Shown: positions 1 to 8,884 of the stretch, piece after piece
Layout: each line of letters starts with the position of its first letter
Numbering within the stretch: position 1 is the stretch's first letter
Source of the DNA: Wenjunlia tyrosinilytica
GTDB taxonomy: Bacteria; Actinomycetota; Actinomycetes; Streptomycetales; Streptomycetaceae
DNA length: 64,000 nt
Direction of reading: 5' to 3'
Assembly: GCF_014646055.1 (NCBI RefSeq)
Contig: NZ_BMMS01000001.1
Coordinates: forward strand, 271,892-335,891
Notes under the pieces: generated by a model
Seen by the model: only the letters and a program-made list of their open reading frames with translations
What the model was told of the DNA's origin: nothing
The model's database searches: none
Position numbers and translations under genes: made by a program

Positions 1-306
1 ACGCTGAACATGGTCCTCGGCATCCTGTTCATCGTCAGCGGCTTCGTGAACCTGGCGCTGCTGGACACCGGGAACAACTTCCTGGCCTTCCACATGTCCA
101 ATGTGATCTTCAGCTTCCTGGTGGGGCTGATGCTCATGGTCTTCGGCATGTACGGACGGGTCAGTACGACGCTGCCGCACAACAATCCCTACTGGCGCCA
201 GCGCCACCCGGAGCAGGCCGCGCGCGAGGCCGAGGCGGCGCGGGCGATCGCCGCCGGGAGGCAGCGGCACCCGCTCCCCCGGCGCGGGGTCCCCGGAACC
301 GGCTGA
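1..306 (+). CDS. DUF4383 family membrane protein, C-terminal part (5' end outside window)
   Basis: The frame is open from the first base, so the true start lies upstream; the first internal ATG is at base 10. The visible part has two hydrophobic segments (roughly residues 1-18 and 28-48 after that ATG) separated by a short loop with aspartate and asparagine, then a hydrophilic, arginine- and alanine-rich tail. This matches the end of actinobacterial DUF4383 proteins, four-helix membrane proteins of unknown function. The assignment rests on the loop and second helix only, so the family is likely but not certain. Confidence 0.6.
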   Translation, partial: TLNMVLGILFIVSGFVNLALLDTGNNFLAFHMSNVIFSFLVGLMLMVFGMYGRVSTTLPHNNPYWRQRHPEQAAREAEAARAIAAGRQRHPLPRRGVPGTG

Positions 307-454
307 GAACCCCGCTGAGAACGCCGCTGAGAGACCGGTTGAGCCACCGGCCGGCGGACGGCGCGCCCGGTCGGGCGACCGGGACTGAGCCGGGGACGAC
401 CACGGGTAGGACTTACCGGGTGACCACGGGCACGGCGGCGGAGGGGGCGCTTGT

Positions 455-1495
455 ATGACGGACCCGGTCCTGTCCGTGGAGGACGTCGCCTGGTACAGCG
501 ACGACGGCCCGGGGATGCCCGCGGCCGTGCGGGAGACCGCGGTGCGCCTGGCCGGCGGCTGCGGGTTCGCCGCCGAGCGCGTCGCCGACATCGCCATCGC
601 CGCCACCGAGGTCGCCGAGCATGTGCGCCTGCACGCCGACGAGGGCCGGGTGCTGCTGAGAACGGTGCTGCGCGGCGGCATGGCCGGGCTGGAACTCGTG
701 ACGGTCGACCAGGGCCCCGGCATGCGCGACGTCTCCGCTCCCCGTCGCCGCAAGGACATGCTCGGGCTGGCGGCGGTCGAGGCGGTCGGCACGCTGGGGA
801 TAGGGCTGGGGGCGGTGGAACGGCTGGCGGACGCGTTCGATGTCCACTCCGTGCCCGGGCGCGGCACGGTCCTCACGGTCCACTTCTGGGCCTCGGGTCC
901 CCCGTCCGACCGCCTGTGGTGCGTCGGCGGCATCACCCGCCCCATGCACGGCGAGACGGTGTGCGGTGACCGCTGGGCGGCGAGGGAGAGCGGCGGGTAC
1001 CTGATGGTGATGCTCTGCGACGGCCAGGGCCATGGGGCGGCCGCCGCGGCCGCGTCCCGTGCGGCCGTGGCGGCGTTCAACGACGAGTGCGACACCGAGC
1101 CCGACGCGGTGATGGCCCGCCTGGACGCCGCTCTGCGCGACACCCGGGGAGGCGCCGTCTGCGTGGTGCGGATCGACTCGATCGAGGGCCGGGCGATGGT
1201 CTGCGGGGTCGGCGACATCGCCGGCGCCCTCGTCTCGGAGACCTCGCGGATCGGCCTGGCCGGGTCTCCGGGCGTCGTCGGCCGCCGGATCGGGGAGCCG
1301 CGCACCTACCAGTACCCGCTGCGCCGCTTCCGGGCGCTGGTGCTGCACACCAACGGCGTCACCAACCGCTGGCGCGTCGACGCGATGCCCGGCCTGCTCT
1401 CGCGCACCCCGCTGGTGATCGCGGGGCAGTTGCTGCGCGAGGCGGGTGTGCAGCGCGCCGACGCGGCCGTCGTGGTGGTCTCACAGGCCTGGTGA
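455..1495 (+). CDS. Fused HATPase (RsbT/RsbW-like) and SpoIIE-type PP2C phosphatase regulator
   Basis: 346 aa with two halves. Residues about 1-145 form a GHKL ATPase fold: DQGPGM near residue 85 is the ATP-binding G1 box and LGIGLGAVERLAD is the G2 region. Residues about 150-346 form a SpoIIE/RsbX-type PP2C phosphatase with GDRWA near 170, DGQGHG near 189 and a final ADAAVVVV strand. Such proteins set the phosphorylation of STAS anti-anti-sigma factors in partner-switching stress modules. The N-box reads E52-V-A-E-H56, so the usual Mg-binding Asn is His; kinase activity may be reduced or lost. It converges with, and overlaps by 15 bp, the methyltransferase gene. No partner STAS gene is visible. 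Confidence 0.85.
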   Translation: MTDPVLSVEDVAWYSDDGPGMPAAVRETAVRLAGGCGFAAERVADIAIAATEVAEHVRLHADEGRVLLRTVLRGGMAGLELVTVDQGPGMRDVSAPRRRKDMLGLAAVEAVGTLGIGLGAVERLADAFDVHSVPGRGTVLTVHFWASGPPSDRLWCVGGITRPMHGETVCGDRWAARESGGYLMVMLCDGQGHGAAAAAASRAAVAAFNDECDTEPDAVMARLDAALRDTRGGAVCVVRIDSIEGRAMVCGVGDIAGALVSETSRIGLAGSPGVVGRRIGEPRTYQYPLRRFRALVLHTNGVTNRWRVDAMPGLLSRTPLVIAGQLLREAGVQRADAAVVVVSQAW

Positions 1496-2158
1496 GACGG
1501 TCTCCGCTTCGTCCCGGCGCCGGGCGATGGTGACCCCGTCGGCGATGGGCAGGAGGATCGAGTCCATCCGGGGGTCGGCCTTCACATGATCGTTGAACGC
1601 CCGGATGGCCTGGGCGTTCTCGTATATGCCGGAGTCGGCCACGTCCCCGTGGTACAGCACATTGTCCGCGACGATCAGCCCGCCGGGCCGGACCCTGGGC
1701 ACGAGCTCCTCCCAGTACGTGATGTAGCCGGGCTTGTCCGCGTCCACGAACGCCAGGTCGATCCAGGGCTCGGCAGGGAGTCGGCGCAACGTTTCCGCGG
1801 CCGGGCCGATCCGCAGCTCCACGCGGTCCGCGACCCCCGCCCGCTCCCACGCCTCGCGGGCGATCGACGTCCACTCCTGCGAGACGTCCAGCGCCAGCAG
1901 GCGCCCGTCCTTGGGCAGGGCCTTCGCCATCGACAGCGAGGAGAACCCGGTGAAGGTCCCGATCTCCACGACCTGCCTGGCGCCCACAAGCCGCACCAGG
2001 AAGGCCAGCAACGGGGCCTGCTCGGGGGCGATCTGCATCATCGCGATGCCGCCGAGGCTGTGGGTGCGTTCGATCAGGCCGGTCTGCACCTCGTCCAGCG
2101 GAGGGTTGTGGTCGAGCACGTACCGGTACAGCTCGGGGGTCATCACCAGGTGTTTCAT
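1481..2158 (-). CDS. SAM-dependent O-methyltransferase (caffeoyl-CoA OMT-like)
   Basis: 225 aa from the ATG at 2158, which has a GAGGAG box about 10 nt upstream. The frame stays open further upstream, but that part overlaps the divergent kinase gene. The SAM-binding motif VEIGTFTGFSS lies near residue 70, followed by FVDADKPGY near 140, where the aspartates bind the divalent metal in family 3 (cation-dependent) O-methyltransferases. The later DNVLYHG segment also fits this family. Typical substrates are catechol-type small molecules, but nothing here identifies the substrate. It is divergent from the P-loop kinase, 49 bp away. Confidence 0.88.
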   Translation of the reverse strand: MKHLVMTPELYRYVLDHNPPLDEVQTGLIERTHSLGGIAMMQIAPEQAPLLAFLVRLVGARQVVEIGTFTGFSSLSMAKALPKDGRLLALDVSQEWTSIAREAWERAGVADRVELRIGPAAETLRRLPAEPWIDLAFVDADKPGYITYWEELVPRVRPGGLIVADNVLYHGDVADSGIYENAQAIRAFNDHVKADPRMDSILLPIADGVTIARRRDEAETVSPGL

Positions 2159-2207
2159 CACTGCCCACGGCTCCTCTCGAAGGGCGCCCCACCGTAGGGT
2201 GGCCTTC

Positions 2208-2834
2208 ATGTCCGACGCGCTGATCGACGATGCCGTGACCCTCGCGGACTCCGGGGACGCGCGCAAGCTGCTCGGCCTGGCGGGTGCCCCGGCGGCGGGG
2301 AAGTCCACCCTGGCGAGGCGGCTCGTCGACGGCGTCAATCGTCGGCTCGGCCCCTATACCGCCGCCTATGTGCCGCTGGACGGGTTCCATCTGTCCAACG
2401 CCCGGTTGGAGCGGCTGGGACTGCGCCATCGTAAGGGCGCACCCGAGACGTTCGACGTGTTCGGCTATCTCTCTCTTCTGCGTCGTCTGCTGTCCGAGAC
2501 CGAGTACCCCGTCCACGCCCCGGATTTCGACCGAATCGTCGACGAACCGGTGGCGGCCTCGCTCGTGGTCCCGCCGCGGACCCGGCTCGTGGTCACGGAG
2601 GGCAACTACCTCGCCGACGACGCCCCGGGATGGCGCGAGGTGGGGGAACTGCTGGACGAGCTGTGGTTCGTCGAGGCGGCCGATTCCGTCCGCGAGGAAC
2701 GGCTCCGGGAGCGCCACACCACCGGCGGTATGACCGAGGAGTCGGCGCTCGCGTTCATCGAGGCCAGCGAGCGGCCGAACGCGGAACGGGTGAAGCGGCA
2801 GCGCGCCCGCTGCACTCGGGTCGTCAGGGTCTGA
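2208..2834 (+). CDS. P-loop nucleoside/nucleotide kinase family protein
   Basis: 208 aa from the ATG at 2208. A Walker A motif GAPAAGKST is at residues about 24-32. The VPLDGFHL segment near residue 55 is typical of uridine kinase/pantothenate kinase-like phosphotransferases, where the Asp is the likely base. A later TEGNYL segment, an ERxxxRH region and a C-terminal NAERV segment resemble the YggC/fructose-related kinase branch of the CoaA/Udk family. The substrate cannot be told from sequence. It starts divergently from the methyltransferase and ends about 100 bp before the convergent HAD gene. Confidence 0.82.
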   Translation: MSDALIDDAVTLADSGDARKLLGLAGAPAAGKSTLARRLVDGVNRRLGPYTAAYVPLDGFHLSNARLERLGLRHRKGAPETFDVFGYLSLLRRLLSETEYPVHAPDFDRIVDEPVAASLVVPPRTRLVVTEGNYLADDAPGWREVGELLDELWFVEAADSVREERLRERHTTGGMTEESALAFIEASERPNAERVKRQRARCTRVVRV

Positions 2835-2938
2835 CGGCGTCCGGCTCCCGCCGCGGCGGCGCTGCCCGCTTCACAGCCGGTCGGCCGGCCGTGCGGGCGT
2901 GGGCGGAGTCGGACGGCATGTCGGACGGCCGAGGCAGC

Positions 2939-3832
2939 TCACCCCGTCACCGCCGCCAGCATGCGGCGCACGATCTCCTCGCCCGCCGCCGCCCCGACGG
3001 TCTCCAGCGCGATGACTCCCTCCGACGACCAGCCCGTCTCGGCGAGTTCGCCGTGGCCGGGGCGCCAGGCGAGGTCGGCGGCCCGCAGCAGGTCCCCGTC
3101 GAGGAAGGAATCGCCCGCGGACAGGATCCGGGTGGTGCCGGTGCGGCGCACGACCTCCTCCAAGGCGGCGCTCTTGGTCAGCGGCTTGGGCACCACGTAG
3201 ACCTTGCGGCCCTGCAACGAGACCGTCCACCCGCGGTCGTCCGCCCAGGCGGTCAGCCCGGCGAGCCACGCGTCGGGCATCAGACGGCGCTCGACGACCA
3301 GATAGGCGAACAGGTCCTCCGCCACCCGGTCCTTCAGCAGCCAGGCCGGGTCCGCCTCGGCAGCGAGGTGGGCGCGGATCTCGGCGAGCGGGGCGCAGTC
3401 GTCGGCGAGGCGCTGCTGGACCAGGGCGCGCCAGTCGTGGTCGGTCTTGCCGTCGACGAGGATGTGGCCGCCGTTGGCGCAGATCGCGTACGGCGGGACC
3501 GGGCCGGGCAGATGGATGCGCCGGTACTGCTCTCGGGTGCGGGTGGTGGCGGGGACGAAGACGGCCGCCTCGGCGAGCTCACGGAGCATCTCGGCCGCGC
3601 GCTCGGTCATGAACGACAACGGCCTGTGCTCGTACACCTCCACGCACAGCAGGCGCGGGGCCTGCTCGTCCGGCACCTCGAGGGCGAGGGCGGCGCTGGA
3701 GTAGATGAGCGTGCGGTCCAGATCGCTGGCGACGAGGGTGCCGGTCGCTGCCGCCTCCTGCCCGGTCAACAGCGGGCCGGTCGTCGCCGACCCGGTCGTC
3801 ACTGCGCCGGTCGGCTCTGGGCTGGTCGTCAC
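2939..3832 (-). CDS. HAD-superfamily phosphatase of the Ter-linked module
   Basis: 297 aa from a GTG at 3832 that overlaps the stop codon of the upstream gene in a 4-base GTGA, so the two are translationally coupled. HAD motif I is SDLDRTLIYS near residue 37; the C-terminal AGDSFLDGDLL supplies the motif IV acidic residues. A threonine- and glycine-rich N-terminal stretch of about 30 residues has no counterpart in HAD folds and may be a tail or a sign that translation starts later. HAD phosphatases recur beside TerD genes in predicted Ter-associated metabolite pathways; the substrate is unknown. Confidence 0.85.
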   Translation of the reverse strand: MTTSPEPTGAVTTGSATTGPLLTGQEAAATGTLVASDLDRTLIYSSAALALEVPDEQAPRLLCVEVYEHRPLSFMTERAAEMLRELAEAAVFVPATTRTREQYRRIHLPGPVPPYAICANGGHILVDGKTDHDWRALVQQRLADDCAPLAEIRAHLAAEADPAWLLKDRVAEDLFAYLVVERRLMPDAWLAGLTAWADDRGWTVSLQGRKVYVVPKPLTKSAALEEVVRRTGTTRILSAGDSFLDGDLLRAADLAWRPGHGELAETGWSSEGVIALETVGAAAGEEIVRRMLAAVTG

Positions 3833-6246
3833 TGGGCGCTGCCTCCGGCGGCCGTGCCCGAGGCACCCACGGCGCCTCGGGTGTACTTGGGGTGGATCAG
3901 GCCGACGCAGGAGTAGGGAAGGCCGTCGACCTCCTCGACGGGGACCGAGCGCTGCCGGGCGAGGAGCCTGACGTGGTCGAGGTCGGCTCCCGCGCCGCGC
4001 TTGGCCAGGATCCTCCAGGGGACCCGGCGCAGCAGGACGCGGGTGGTCTCGCCGACGCCGGGCTTGACGAGGTTGACGTCCCCGATGCCGTACTCCTCGC
4101 TGATGCGCTCGACGGCGGCCCAGCCCTCCCAGGTGGGGGCGCGGTCGTGGCCGGCGAGGGCCTCGACGTCCTCGGCGACGGCTTCGCGGACGGCGCCGAA
4201 CCGCTCGGTGACGGTGTCGACGAAGAGGCCGGAGGCATCGGCGTCGGCGAGTTCACGGTAGAACTTCGCCCCGTGGAAGTCGTTCGGCCCCACGAGGTCG
4301 GCACGCAGCACCGTTCGCGAGACCAGGCCGGAGACGGTGGAGTTCAGGCACGCGGACGGGATCAGGAAGTCGTCCCGTGTGCCATAGGTGCGTACACAGC
4401 CGCCGGGGTCGGCGAGCACGGCGATCTCGGGGACGAAGCCCTCGAAGCCCGACAGGGCCTCGGCGAGCTCGCGGGTGATGGCGCCCTTGCCGGTCCAGCC
4501 GTCCACGAAGACCACGTCGGCGGGGTTGTGGCGGGCGGCGAGGTAGCGCATCGCGACCGTGTCGATGCCGCGGCCGCGCACGATGGAGACCGCGTAGTGC
4601 GGCAGGTCGATGCCGTGGACCTGCCGGGCCCAGCGGCGCATGAGCACCCCGACGGGCGTTCCGGCGCGGGCGAGCGAGGCCAGGACGGCGCCGCGGCCGC
4701 GTTCGGCCAGGACCGTGTCGGTCACCACTCCGACGGCGCGCGCGATCCGCTCGGCCGAGGACTCCAGCGCCGCCCTGAACAGCGCCTGGTACTCATCGCT
4801 GGGCTGGTATTCCACGGGCAGCGACTCGGCGTAGTGCGCGCCACCGCTCTGGATCGCCTCCTCGCGCTCCTCGGTGGGCGCTTCGAGGGCGACGTCGGAG
4901 AGGTCCTGCAGGAGCCAGGACACCTCGTCGTGCGCGTAGGAGCCGAACCCCGGACCGTGCAACGGGCTCGGCAGGGCGCGGGCGGGGAGGTAGGAGGGGA
5001 CGACGGCCAGCACCACCCGGTCGGTGGTCCCGCGCAGCTTGTCGACGAGCCCGCCGGGCGTGTGCAGCGCCGGGGTGTCGGCGGCGGAGTCGACCACGAG
5101 GACGACCGCGTCGAAGCGGCGGCCGGGATCGTTCCCCGCGGCCACGTTGTAGGCGTAGCGGGGGCCCGGTCCGTCCACCGGGTCGTCGTGGGCTGGGAAC
5201 GAGATCCGGGTCCTGATGGCGTATCCGGGCTCGTCCACGGCCAGGACCGGGGAGCGGGTGGTCGTGGAGAACAGCACCTCGCGGTCCTCGCCGAGGGCCT
5301 GCTCGAGCGCCAGGGCCAGCCGCAGCGGTGCGTACATCAGCTCCTCGAAGCCGAGGACGAGGATCCTGCGGGCTCCGTCGACGGACTCGGCGAGCTGCTT
5401 GGCCATGCCGGGCAGGGCGTCGTCGAGCGCCGCCCGGTGCTCGGGGGTGAAGCCGTGGCGGCCTCCGTCGGGCACCCCGGCCGGCCAGTCGAGGTCGATC
5501 TTCGCCGACGAGCCGCGGCCGCTGGGCGGGGTGTCGCCGCCGTCGTGCTCCGCGACGAGCGCCTGGCCGCGTTCGAGGATGCCCTCGGGGAGTTGAACGG
5601 TCCCGGTCACGGCCGCCACCACGTGCACCCGCACGCCCAGCCGTGCCGCGAACGCCTGGAGGTGCGCCCGGTGCTCCTCGGAGCGCATGTCGGCCAGCGC
5701 CACGATGACGTAGGTCCGACGCGGGGCACGGGCGTGCAGCGCCTCGATGGTGTTGAGGACGGTCCGGCCGGTGGAGAACTCGTCGTCCACCAGCACCAGC
5801 GGCCCGTCGCCCGCGAGCAGGAGCGGGTCCTCGGGCAGGAGCAGGTGCGAGGTGGCGTGCGAGTGCTCCTCCTCGAAGCCGCCCACCAGGTCGATGCCGG
5901 GAACGGGGCGACGGGTCGAGTGCAGGCAGGTGACGCCGCCGATGCCGTCGGCGACGCTGTGGCCGAGGCCGGTCGCGGTCTCGGCGTAGCCCAGGACGAC
6001 GGCGCGGTCCGCCTGCTCGTCTCCGAGGAGTTCGCGGACCCGCTCGCCGAGCCGTGTCCCCGCGCCCAGCACGACCGAGGGGCGCTGGGGGACATGCTTG
6101 CCCAGGACCTGGGAGACGAGCAGATGCGCGCGCTTGGGGTTGCGGCGCAGGGCGAGGCCGAGGAGCGCGGGCACGCCCTCGCCGTGCAGGGCGAGGCCGA
6201 GACGCTGCGCGACCCACTGTCCTGACCAGGCGTTCTTGTCGGGCAT
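3829..6246 (-). CDS. Fused phosphoribosyltransferase-TRSP / StiP-PELOTA protein of the Ter module
   Basis: 805 aa from the ATG at 6246 (start MPDKNAWSG); the longer open frame is arginine/proline-rich shadow sequence. Order of parts: an N-terminal phosphoribosyltransferase with a PRPP-loop motif LVLVDDEFSTGRT; a TRSP-type domain (TRSPVLAVDEPGY near the middle); a StiP-type second phosphoribosyltransferase-like domain starting at VSWLLQDLSD with its HYAE...LPVEY signature; and a C-terminal PELOTA-like RNA-binding segment (VNLVKPGVGETTR to ILAKRGAGADLDHV). In many bacteria the two halves are separate neighbouring genes. The family was predicted to make a nucleoside-like product or act on RNA in tellurite/stress systems; no reaction is established. 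It lies between the CitE-like lyase (85 bp upstream) and the HAD phosphatase. Confidence 0.85.
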   Translation of the reverse strand: MPDKNAWSGQWVAQRLGLALHGEGVPALLGLALRRNPKRAHLLVSQVLGKHVPQRPSVVLGAGTRLGERVRELLGDEQADRAVVLGYAETATGLGHSVADGIGGVTCLHSTRRPVPGIDLVGGFEEEHSHATSHLLLPEDPLLLAGDGPLVLVDDEFSTGRTVLNTIEALHARAPRRTYVIVALADMRSEEHRAHLQAFAARLGVRVHVVAAVTGTVQLPEGILERGQALVAEHDGGDTPPSGRGSSAKIDLDWPAGVPDGGRHGFTPEHRAALDDALPGMAKQLAESVDGARRILVLGFEELMYAPLRLALALEQALGEDREVLFSTTTRSPVLAVDEPGYAIRTRISFPAHDDPVDGPGPRYAYNVAAGNDPGRRFDAVVLVVDSAADTPALHTPGGLVDKLRGTTDRVVLAVVPSYLPARALPSPLHGPGFGSYAHDEVSWLLQDLSDVALEAPTEEREEAIQSGGAHYAESLPVEYQPSDEYQALFRAALESSAERIARAVGVVTDTVLAERGRGAVLASLARAGTPVGVLMRRWARQVHGIDLPHYAVSIVRGRGIDTVAMRYLAARHNPADVVFVDGWTGKGAITRELAEALSGFEGFVPEIAVLADPGGCVRTYGTRDDFLIPSACLNSTVSGLVSRTVLRADLVGPNDFHGAKFYRELADADASGLFVDTVTERFGAVREAVAEDVEALAGHDRAPTWEGWAAVERISEEYGIGDVNLVKPGVGETTRVLLRRVPWRILAKRGAGADLDHVRLLARQRSVPVEEVDGLPYSCVGLIHPKYTRGAVGASGTAAGGSAQ

Positions 6247-6331
6247 GCGGTTCCTTCTGCTGGGGCTGCTGCGGTGCGGGCGGGGGGATGTCTGCGGGGC
6301 GCCTCGACGCGATGGGCGCGGGCGCCGGGGA

Positions 6332-7510
6332 TCAGGACGGCAGGGAGGCGGTGAGCAGTTCCACGAAGGAGATGTCCTCGCGGGCCACGCCGAAGACCTC
6401 GGCCCGGCGCAGGGTCCGTTCGGCCCAGGCACGGTGGGGCTTGGCCTCGTTCATCTTGTTCGTATACGCCGAGCGCAGCACACCGCCGCCCGCCCTGTCG
6501 ACCTGGAGGATGTCGAGGGCGTCCGTGTACTCCTCGTGCGTGACGACGGACAGCGCGTGCACGGGGGCCACGTGGGTGGGGTGGATGCAGGTCTTGCCGA
6601 GCAGTCCATTGGCCCGGTCGAGTTCGATCTCGCGCAGGAGGCCGTCCATGTCGTGCTCGATGAGCTGGGTGCGCAGCTTCTCCGCCCTGGGCGCGACCTG
6701 CAAGAACGGGGAGCGGCGCAGCTGTGGTTTGAACATCCGCTCGCCCGCCTTGAAGTACTCCCACACCGGTCCGGTGACGACGTAGCCGGTGCCGTCGGCG
6801 CGGCCGAGGACATTGACGACGTCGGCGATGGCGCAGGCCACGACGTGGACGTCGTACGCGGTCAGGTCCGGCGGGCGGCGCAGTCCGTAGGCGGAGCAGA
6901 AGTCGGTGACGCCGAGCCGCAGGACGAGGACCCGGTCGCGGTACTTGTCGACGACGCGGGAGATGCCCAGCAGGGTCTCGTGCCTGGTCTCGAGGTGGAG
7001 CAGCTGCGGGGACTCGAGGACCGGCATGGCGAAGAGGCGGTGGCCGCTGTCGGACTCGGCGGCGGTGAGCGCTTCGAGGAAGGGGCCGCCCGACTCCTCT
7101 GTGAACTTCGGAAGTACGAATCCGGACAAGAGGCGGACGGTGCCGCCGAGCCGGCGAACGAGGTCGGTGATCTGCTCGGGGGTGCGCACCCTGACGAAGA
7201 TCAGCGGGAGGTCGGCACCGCGTTCGGCGAGGTCGGCGAGAAGGGCGAACTGGCGGACGAGGTTCTCCTCGGCCGCGGGCACTTCGCCGTCGGCTATGGA
7301 GTCCTCGAGGCACAGGACCATCGAGATGACCCCGCGGCCCGCGAGCTTCACGACGTCGTCCGCGAGCGCGGGGCGCGTCGCCGGGCTGTAGAGGGTCGCG
7401 CCCAGCGCGTAGGAGAGGGTCTCCGCGGACGCGTCCGCGTCGAAGCGCCGGGGCTGCTCGTGGAACAGCCCTGCGCGTACACCCTCCTCCAGGTGCCCGA
7501 AATGGCGCAT
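6332..7510 (-). CDS. HpcH/HpaI aldolase / citrate lyase (CitE)-like protein of the Ter module
   Basis: 392 aa from the ATG at 7510, preceded by GGGAG 5 nt upstream. It belongs to the HpcH/HpaI aldolase-citrate lyase superfamily (TIM barrel, Mg-dependent C-C lyase). VLCLEDSIADGE carries the acidic metal-binding region, FVLPKF and MPVLESP follow, and KTCIHP near the end is the CitE-like IHPxH motif. It is first in a minus-strand operon with the PRTase/StiP protein and HAD phosphatase, divergent from terD across 182 bp. In Ter-linked clusters this lyase is a constant member, suggesting a dedicated small-molecule pathway. The substrate is not known. Confidence 0.87.
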   Translation of the reverse strand: MRHFGHLEEGVRAGLFHEQPRRFDADASAETLSYALGATLYSPATRPALADDVVKLAGRGVISMVLCLEDSIADGEVPAAEENLVRQFALLADLAERGADLPLIFVRVRTPEQITDLVRRLGGTVRLLSGFVLPKFTEESGGPFLEALTAAESDSGHRLFAMPVLESPQLLHLETRHETLLGISRVVDKYRDRVLVLRLGVTDFCSAYGLRRPPDLTAYDVHVVACAIADVVNVLGRADGTGYVVTGPVWEYFKAGERMFKPQLRRSPFLQVAPRAEKLRTQLIEHDMDGLLREIELDRANGLLGKTCIHPTHVAPVHALSVVTHEEYTDALDILQVDRAGGGVLRSAYTNKMNEAKPHRAWAERTLRRAEVFGVAREDISFVELLTASLPS

Positions 7511-7692
7511 ATATCTCCCGCTCTTGAAGGGACCTTTACTGTCTACGTGGCCGATTATCGTACGTGCGCGGTCAGGCGTGGAGTTCCCAACTACGTGAAG
7601 ACCACGAAACAACCACGTTTCCGCAAAGCAACCCGCTCTGCCACCGGCAGCCGCGTTGTCCCTCCCACCCCCGGGAGGGCAGGATTACAGCC

Positions 7693-8865
7693 ATGACGCA
7701 CGCGATGGTGAAGGGGTCGAACATCCCGCTCGAGGCATCCGCCGTGCGCGCGGTGCTGCGCTGGAGCGCGAGTGCGGGGGTGCCGGATCTCGATGCCTCG
7801 GCCCTCTTGCTCGGCCCCGACGGGCGCGTGCGTTCCGACCAGGACTTCGTGTTCTACAACCAGCCACGCCACCCCTCCGGGCTGGTGCGCCACCGGCCGA
7901 AGAAGCGTGTGCAGGGCGACATCACCGACACCGTCGAGGTCGACCTCGGCTCGTTGGACCAATCGGTGGACCGCGTGGTGATCGCCGCCTCCGTCGACGG
8001 AGGGGCGTTCTCCGCGGTCGGCGACCTGCGGGTGCTCATCTACGACATCGCGGAGGGGCCGGACGCCCAGGCGGTGGCCGAGTACATGGTCAACCCCGAG
8101 ACGGGCGAAGAGTCCGCCATGAACTGCGGCGAGCTGTACCGGCGCCGCGACCAGTGGAAGTTCAGGGCAGTGGGGCAGGGCTACACCTCCGGGCTGATCG
8201 GCCTCGCCACCGACTTCGGGATCGCCGTGGACGACGGCGAGGGCGACGAGAACGGGGCACTCGCGGACGGCGGCCCTCCCGTGCCCTCGACGCAGCGGCA
8301 GAGCGCTCCGTCCACGCAGTCCCCGTCCCAGTCCCCGGCGCAGCCGGCGCCTTCGCAGCCGTCCCGGGCGCCTTCCCAGCCGTCCCCGTCACACTCGTCC
8401 CCGCCGCAACGGCGGCCCCAGGCGGCCCCGGAGCCCGCGCCCGCCCCGCCCACGGCCTCCCCCTCGGCCGCGCCCGCGGCGACCAGCGCGCCGCCGACTC
8501 CGCCCCCGCCGACGCTCCCGGCACCGGCCACCGCTCCCCTGGCTCCGGCGGCCACCGCCGAGCCGTCCACGCCTCCGCCTCCGGCCGCGCCCCCGCACCA
8601 GGGCTCCTACGGCTACCCGCAGCCGCAGCCCCCGGGCCGGCCCCCCGGCTCCTACGGCTACCCGCCCCAGCAGGGCTCCTACGGGTATCCGAACCAGCGC
8701 CCCCAGCAGCCGCACCAGGGCTATGGCTACCCCCAGCCGCAGCCCCAGGCGGGCTATCCCCCGCCGCGGCCCCAGCCGCACGGAGCGGCCCAGCCGCCCA
8801 ACGGCGAGTTCAAGCTGCCCCCGCAGGGCCCGCAGTTCCAGCCGGACCGGTCGCACAGGCGCTGA
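7693..8865 (+). CDS. TerD-family protein with long Pro/Gln/Tyr-rich C-terminal tail
   Basis: 390 aa from the ATG at 7693, with GGGAGG upstream. Residues about 1-180 are a TerD domain: [13 protein letters not shown], the calcium-binding-type [17 protein letters not shown], and the closing [24 protein letters not shown]. The [10 protein letters not shown] segment of canonical TerD is replaced by [10 protein letters not shown], so this is a divergent paralogue of the two terD genes near 16-17 kb. From residue about 200 the protein is low-complexity: P/S/A-rich, then repeats of SYGYP and GYGYPQPQ. Such tails suggest membrane or protein contacts. It is divergent from the CitE-PRTase-HAD operon. 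Confidence 0.88.
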   Translation: MTHAMVKGSNIPLEASAVRAVLRWSASAGVPDLDASALLLGPDGRVRSDQDFVFYNQPRHPSGLVRHRPKKRVQGDITDTVEVDLGSLDQSVDRVVIAASVDGGAFSAVGDLRVLIYDIAEGPDAQAVAEYMVNPETGEESAMNCGELYRRRDQWKFRAVGQGYTSGLIGLATDFGIAVDDGEGDENGALADGGPPVPSTQRQSAPSTQSPSQSPAQPAPSQPSRAPSQPSPSHSSPPQRRPQAAPEPAPAPPTASPSAAPAATSAPPTPPPPTLPAPATAPLAPAATAEPSTPPPPAAPPHQGSYGYPQPQPPGRPPGSYGYPPQQGSYGYPNQRPQQPHQGYGYPQPQPQAGYPPPRPQPHGAAQPPNGEFKLPPQGPQFQPDRSHRR

Positions 8866-8884
8866 GCCCGTCGAGCGGCCCCGG

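Noticed and set aside
3892-6225. 777-aa plus-strand frame over the PRTase/StiP gene
   Set aside because: Shadow frame rich in Gly, Asp and Arg with no domain pattern, whereas the minus strand has PRPP-loop and PELOTA motifs.
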